8,657 nt of DNA, from NCBI GenBank assembly GCA_030630395.1, contig DAOVNE010000036.1, positions 1 through 8,657 of the forward strand, written 5' to 3'. Made by a program: the position numbers and the translations under genes. Of the stretch, positions 5,128 through 8,657 are shown in pieces. Every line of letters starts with the position of its first letter. The first letter of the stretch is position 1. The stretch is from Candidatus Eiseniibacteriota bacterium (lineage in GTDB: Bacteria > Joyebacterota > Joyebacteria > Joyebacterales > Joyebacteraceae). The notes under the pieces are model-generated. The model ran no database searches. It saw only the letters and a list, made by a program, of their open reading frames with translations, and had not been told where the DNA came from.

Positions 5128-6483
5128 CTAGTAGCGTATCTCTCCGTACTCACTGAGCTTACGGGTCACGATCTCCTGGATCTCAGCGAGGCGTTCCTTG
5201 GTCTTGGCCTCGAAACGCATCACGATGACCGGCTGCGTGTTGGACGCCCTGACCAGGCCCCAGCCGTCTCCGAAAAGGATCCGGACGCCGTCGACGTCTA
5301 TGACGTCGTAGTTCGCCTTGAAGAACTCCACGGCCTTTCTGACCATCTCGAACTTGATCGCGTCGTCGACTGTTTCACCACGTATCTCCGGAGTCGCGTA
5401 GTACTTCGGGATCGTGCTCACCATCTGGGAGAGCGTCTCGTCGGTCCGTGACAGCATCTGGAGTATTCTACAGGATGCGTAGATGGCGTCATCGATCGGG
5501 TAGAAGTCGTCGGCCAGGACCATGTGCCCGCTCATCTCTCCCCCGATCGGCGCCCCGGTCTCCCGCATCTTCTGCTTGAGAAGCGAATGGCCCGTCTTCC
5601 ACATGGTCGGCGTCCCACCGTGCGCGCTGATATCCTCGATCAGCGCCTGCGAGCACTTCACGTCGAAGATGATCTCGGCCGGCCCCTTCGCAAGAACCTC
5701 CCGAGCAAGAAGCGCAAGAATCTTGTCGGCGAAGACGACCTCTCCGTTCTCATCAACCACGCCTACGCGGTCGGCATCACCATCGTAGCCGATGCCGATA
5801 TCGGCGCCGTGCTCCTTGACCGCCGCGATGAGATCGGTGATGTACTCCATCACAGTCGGGTCGGGGTGATGACCCGGGAAGTCCCCGTCCGGCTCGCAGA
5901 AGAGCGAGATCACCTCGCACCCGAGTCCCGTCAGAAGGTCCTTGGCCACGAGACTCGCGCACCCGTTTCCGCAGTCCGCTACGATCTTGAGCGGGCGTTC
6001 GAGGTGGATGCGCTGACTCACCGCTTTCGTGTATGTGTCGAGTATCTCCGCGGTCGAACGGCCACCCTCCCCCGTCTCGAAATCGGCGTCCTCGATGAGC
6101 TTCCGAATCTTCTGGATCTCCTCACCAAAGACCGATGCCTTGCCCATGTTCATCTTGAAACCGTTCATGTCGGGAGGGTTGTGGCTGCCCGTGATCATCA
6201 TGGAGGCATCAACCGGGAGCTCGTACAGCGTGAAGTAGAGGGCCGGCGTCGGGACTATGCCTACATCCACAACATCGATTCCCACCGAGTTGGCACCCTC
6301 GGTGACAAGAGCCATGAAGGGTCCGGTCGAGTGACGGACGTCCCCACCCAGAGAGATGGTCTTCCCGCCGTGCCGTCTCACGTACGTGCCAAAACCACGG
6401 CCGATGTCGCGCACGACGTCATCGGTAAGCTCCGTGCCGACGACGCCGCGAATATCATACTCCCTGAAGATGTAGCTCTTCAT
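5128..6483 (-). CDS. Phosphomannomutase/phosphoglucomutase (alpha-D-phosphohexomutase)
   Basis: This 451-residue protein is a full-length member of the PMM/PGM family. It interconverts hexose 1-phosphate and 6-phosphate through a phosphoserine in the cytoplasm, supplying GDP-mannose or UDP-glucose pathways for surface polysaccharides. Visible landmarks are FREYDIRG at the N-terminus; the active-site loop TGSHNPPDMNGFK with catalytic Ser100; the metal site GYDGDADRVG (Asp234, Asp236, Asp238); the sugar-recognition loop GGEMSGH at 314-320; and the phosphate-binding loop RASNTQP at 412-418. All expected residues are present, so it should be active. AGAGGAGC lies just upstream of the ATG. The gene starts 12 nt after the stop of the membrane-protein gene, implying co-transcription. 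Whether mannose or glucose is preferred cannot be read from sequence. Symbols such as manB or algC are used for relatives, but I do not assign one. Confidence 0.95.
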   Translation of the reverse strand: MKSYIFREYDIRGVVGTELTDDVVRDIGRGFGTYVRRHGGKTISLGGDVRHSTGPFMALVTEGANSVGIDVVDVGIVPTPALYFTLYELPVDASMMITGSHNPPDMNGFKMNMGKASVFGEEIQKIRKLIEDADFETGEGGRSTAEILDTYTKAVSQRIHLERPLKIVADCGNGCASLVAKDLLTGLGCEVISLFCEPDGDFPGHHPDPTVMEYITDLIAAVKEHGADIGIGYDGDADRVGVVDENGEVVFADKILALLAREVLAKGPAEIIFDVKCSQALIEDISAHGGTPTMWKTGHSLLKQKMRETGAPIGGEMSGHMVLADDFYPIDDAIYASCRILQMLSRTDETLSQMVSTIPKYYATPEIRGETVDDAIKFEMVRKAVEFFKANYDVIDVDGVRILFGDGWGLVRASNTQPVIVMRFEAKTKERLAEIQEIVTRKLSEYGEIRY

Positions 6484-6495
6484 ATGGCTCCTCTT

Positions 6496-7098
6496 TCACT
6501 CTGCTGTATCGCTGTCTATCAGGTCTGAGAATCTCGGATCTGAACTCAAACGGAGCGCCCTTCTGATATCCACCCACCAGCCCTCAGGATTGATGCTCGT
6601 GAGCTCCACCCCCATCTTGGCCTTGCCCACTATCCGAACGGTCACGGTGACTGGACCCCCACCTTTTCTATCAAGCCTCGCATCGAAGACACCGAGTTCG
6701 TTCACCGATTCGAGATTGATGACGAATCGCATCGGATCCCGCTTGCCGGACTTGTCGAAAACGTAGAACGCCGCGCGTGTGAGTCTGACATCGGCTCTGA
6801 AGGGTCGGGTTCTCTTCCCGTTCACGAAGCGGACGTTGACTCCCGTCTCTTCCCGAACGATGCCCTCCCGGAGCGCGCCCTCGTCCCACTGTCTCCGTGC
6901 CTCAGCGGCTTTGCGCTTCTTCCAGATCGCACTCAGAACCGCGAAGAGCGGAGCCGCTCCGTACGGAATGGCGGAGCCCAGCTTGCGAATCAGCGCCCGG
7001 TCCAGTTGTATCACGTCGTGCTTGAGGAAGATGAAGTAGCCGACGGCAATCGCGGCAAGGGCAAACAGCACCCATCGCTCGTCACGCTCTCCGCTCAC
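6496..7098 (-). CDS. Two-TM membrane protein with possible PH/GRAM-like domain
   Basis: This 200-residue protein starts with GTG; AAGGAG lies 8 nt upstream, supporting it. Two hydrophobic segments are visible, at about 9-25 (WVLFALAAIAVGYFIFL) and 44-60 (IPYGAAPLFAVLSAIWK). The second is followed by KKRKAAEARR, so the C-terminal 140 residues are probably cytoplasmic. That part alternates beta-like strands (VNVRFVNGKRTRPFRADVRL, then AAFYVFDKSGKRDPMRFVIN, then VTVTVRIVGKAKMGVELTS) and ends with a helix (WWVDIRRALRL). This order of strands then a helix fits a PH/GRAM-like fold, but I have only the pattern to go on. No enzyme motif is seen. The gene lies 81 nt after trpS and 12 nt before the phosphohexomutase gene. 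I do not recognise a named family. Confidence 0.7.
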   Translation of the reverse strand: MSGERDERWVLFALAAIAVGYFIFLKHDVIQLDRALIRKLGSAIPYGAAPLFAVLSAIWKKRKAAEARRQWDEGALREGIVREETGVNVRFVNGKRTRPFRADVRLTRAAFYVFDKSGKRDPMRFVINLESVNELGVFDARLDRKGGGPVTVTVRIVGKAKMGVELTSINPEGWWVDIRRALRLSSDPRFSDLIDSDTAE

Positions 7099-7179
7099 TG
7101 TCGTCTCTCCTTGCTCCGATGCTCCGGTCGCATCTGTTGACCCGAACGTTCAATCCGTGCCCGCTCACTGAAGCGCCTG

Positions 7180-8163
7180 CTAACCGAATGTCAGCCCCAT
7201 CCGGCTTTTGACCTCAGCCATCGTCTCGCTGGCTATCTTCTGCGCACGGTCTGAGCCGGCCACCAGTATGTCCCTGATCGTATCGGGGTTCGCCAGAAGC
7301 TCGGTTCGCTTCTCTCTGAGTGGTCCTACGGTCTCCTCGATGTGGGCGACCACGATCTTCTTGCACTCCACGCAGCCGATGCCCGCGCTCCTGCATCCTT
7401 GAGCGCAGTGCTCAATCTCCTCAGGAGTCGAGAAAATCTTGTGGTAGCTGTAGATGTTGCAGACATCAGGGTCCCCGGGATCATCGCGCCGCTTCCGCGC
7501 TGGATCCGTCTTCGCGCTCCCTATCTTCTTCCCGATATCCTCAAAGGAATCATCCAGATAGATACAGTTGTCGAGACTCTTGCTCATCTTGTTCTCGCCA
7601 TCGAGACCCATCACCTTCGCCCCCGTGCCCAGCACCTCCGCCGGCTCCGGGAAGATCTCTCCGAACGTCGCGTTGAACTTCCTCGCGATCTCTCTTGTGA
7701 ACTCGAGGTGTGGAACCTGGTCCTCCCCCACGGGAACTATGTGTGACTTATAGAGAAGGATGTCGGCGGCCATGAGCACCGGGTAATCGAAGAGCCCCAT
7801 GCCGACCTCTCCCGGGGTCTGCCGCACCTTCTCCTTGAACGTAGGGATACGCGACAGGCGCCCCATCGATGTCTGGCAGTTGAATATCCACGCCAGTTCC
7901 GTGTGTTCGCTCACGCTCGACTGGACCATGAGGATGCTCTTGTCCGGATCGACCCCCGCTGCAAGATAGGCGGCTGCCGCGTCCAGAATGCGTGTGGGCA
8001 TTTCATTCGGATCGTACGGGGCCGTTATCGCATGATAGTCAACGATGCCGAAGATGGGCTCGTACTCATCCTGAAGACCCGTCCACTGCTTTATCGCGCC
8101 GAGGTAGTTTCCTATGTGAAGCCGACCGCTCGGTTGTATCCCACTGAAGAAATGTCTCTTCAT
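7180..8163 (-). CDS. trpS: Tryptophanyl-tRNA synthetase with a probable [4Fe-4S] site
   Basis: This is a 327-residue class Ic aminoacyl-tRNA synthetase that charges tRNA-Trp with tryptophan in the cytoplasm. It starts with MKRHFFSGIQPSGRLHIGNY, carrying the HIGH-type signature HIGN (16-19), and has the KMSKS loop at 192-196. Length is normal for the short bacterial type. The start at 8163 has an AAAGGG site; longer in-frame starts up to 8388 would overlap the TPR gene and encode low-complexity residues unlike the family. Cys235-x21-Cys257-x6-Cys264-x2-Cys267 near the anticodon-binding part closely matches the C-x22-C-x6-C-x2-C pattern known for the iron-sulfur TrpRS of Thermotoga maritima. 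The gene starts 13 nt after the TPR stop, so the two are probably in one transcript. Confidence 0.96.
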   Translation of the reverse strand: MKRHFFSGIQPSGRLHIGNYLGAIKQWTGLQDEYEPIFGIVDYHAITAPYDPNEMPTRILDAAAAYLAAGVDPDKSILMVQSSVSEHTELAWIFNCQTSMGRLSRIPTFKEKVRQTPGEVGMGLFDYPVLMAADILLYKSHIVPVGEDQVPHLEFTREIARKFNATFGEIFPEPAEVLGTGAKVMGLDGENKMSKSLDNCIYLDDSFEDIGKKIGSAKTDPARKRRDDPGDPDVCNIYSYHKIFSTPEEIEHCAQGCRSAGIGCVECKKIVVAHIEETVGPLREKRTELLANPDTIRDILVAGSDRAQKIASETMAEVKSRMGLTFG

Positions 8164-8176
8164 CTGTGTCCCTTTC

Positions 8177-8657
8177 CTACTCTGACTCGACGTCCTCTGC
8201 CTGCTCGAGATCGAGGATGAGGCTCCTCGCCTCATCACTGATCGGATTGGCATCCAAGGCATCGCGGTATGACAGAAGAGCCGCCTCACTGTCGCCGTTA
8301 GCGGCATAGAGCATCCCGGACGCGATATGGAAGCGCTCCATGGCCTCCCGTGATGCGGTGCCGCCTGCGACGAGCTCCGATGCGACATCCAGGCTCAGGG
8401 ACGCCTCCTCGGTGCGACCAAGCTTGAGCAGCACGATCGCGCGGTCGCTGTGTCCGACGATATCAGCGGGCCTGAGTTTGGCGTAGCTGTCGAGGTGCAG
8501 GAGAGCCGCCGCGTCATCGCCGGCGAAGGTCTCGAGCCGCGCCACCCACAAGGTATGCGATGCGCTGCCGGGATTAAGTTCGATCGCGCTTCGAAGCGCG
8601 GCAAGACCGTCGGTGAACCTCCCTGAGCGCACAAGCGCTTCGCCATAGCGATACTCG
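8177..8657 (-). CDS. Tetratricopeptide-repeat protein, 5'-truncated by window edge
   Basis: The frame is open to the right edge, so the GTG at 8632 is probably internal and the N-terminus is missing. The 159 visible residues hold about four TPR-like helical pairs. The clearest are GEALVRSGRFTDGLAALRSA followed by IELNP, and GMLYAANGDSEAALLSYRDA followed by LDANP. Between them lie degenerate units (LETFAGDDAAALLHLDSYAK, then AIVLLKLGRTEEASLSLDVA). TPRs form a superhelical scaffold for protein binding; no partner or enzyme domain can be named here. The C-terminus is acidic (EQAEDVESE). It sits 13 nt upstream of trpS and is likely in the same operon. No signal peptide can be judged because the start is outside the window. 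Confidence 0.85.
   Translation of the reverse strand, partial: EYRYGEALVRSGRFTDGLAALRSAIELNPGSASHTLWVARLETFAGDDAAALLHLDSYAKLRPADIVGHSDRAIVLLKLGRTEEASLSLDVASELVAGGTASREAMERFHIASGMLYAANGDSEAALLSYRDALDANPISDEARSLILDLEQAEDVESE

Noticed and set aside
5524..6528. Long plus-strand open frame (334 codons) opposite the phosphohexomutase gene
   Set aside because: It is antisense to a full-length enzyme with all catalytic motifs intact, and its own translation shows no domain pattern; it is a GC-rich shadow frame.
7099..7179. Promoter or terminator in the 81-nt gap between trpS and the membrane-protein gene
   Set aside because: Only short inverted repeats are visible (for example GATGC/GCATC), with no U-rich tail and no copy of the ECF motif.
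904..8179. Recoding of TAG as an amino acid
   Set aside because: No gene has an internal TAG in a conserved region, and the proteins end at normal family lengths at TAG.
8164..8388. N-terminal extension of trpS
   Set aside because: It overlaps the TPR gene in another frame, is Ser/Arg-rich shadow translation, and the normal TrpRS start MKRHFFSGIQ has its own ribosome site.

Overview
The window is GC-rich bacterial chromosome with tightly packed genes. Nine of the ten genes are on the minus strand; one partial gene at the left edge is on the plus strand. The lipoprotein, signal peptides, ECF sigma/anti-sigma pair, tryptophanyl-tRNA synthetase with a probable iron-sulfur site and Trp/Gly-rich secreted proteins suggest a diderm bacterium, possibly an uncultured lineage. 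The sequence alone does not fix the taxon. Eight of the ten stop codons are TAG, two are TGA and none is TAA, which is unusual.

The minus strand reads right to left. First (8657-5128) come housekeeping-type genes: a TPR protein cut by the window edge, trpS, a two-TM membrane protein with a possible PH/GRAM-like C-terminal part, and a phosphomannomutase/phosphoglucomutase. Next (5120-3163) is a regulatory operon: an ECF sigma factor, a zinc-finger anti-sigma factor anchored by one membrane helix, and a small secreted protein. It ends in a hairpin terminator. Last (3157-904) are two exported proteins: a DUF4384 protein carrying a strict five-residue tryptophan repeat, and an aromatic-rich lipoprotein. 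The lipoprotein gene converges on the plus-strand glycosyltransferase gene, and their TAG stops overlap in one CTAG.

The main result is a bipartite sequence, TGTGAATAC-N14-CGTCTAA, found twice in the window with identical half-sites and spacing. One copy lies just upstream of the sigma gene and the other just upstream of the DUF4384 gene. Both are intergenic and both point toward the gene. It has the layout of an ECF promoter. The simplest reading is that the sigma factor drives its own operon and also the DUF4384-lipoprotein pair, forming a compact, self-contained cell-envelope regulon. The first terminator directly abuts the second promoter, so the two units are insulated but respond to the same signal. 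The function of the exported proteins is not known from sequence.
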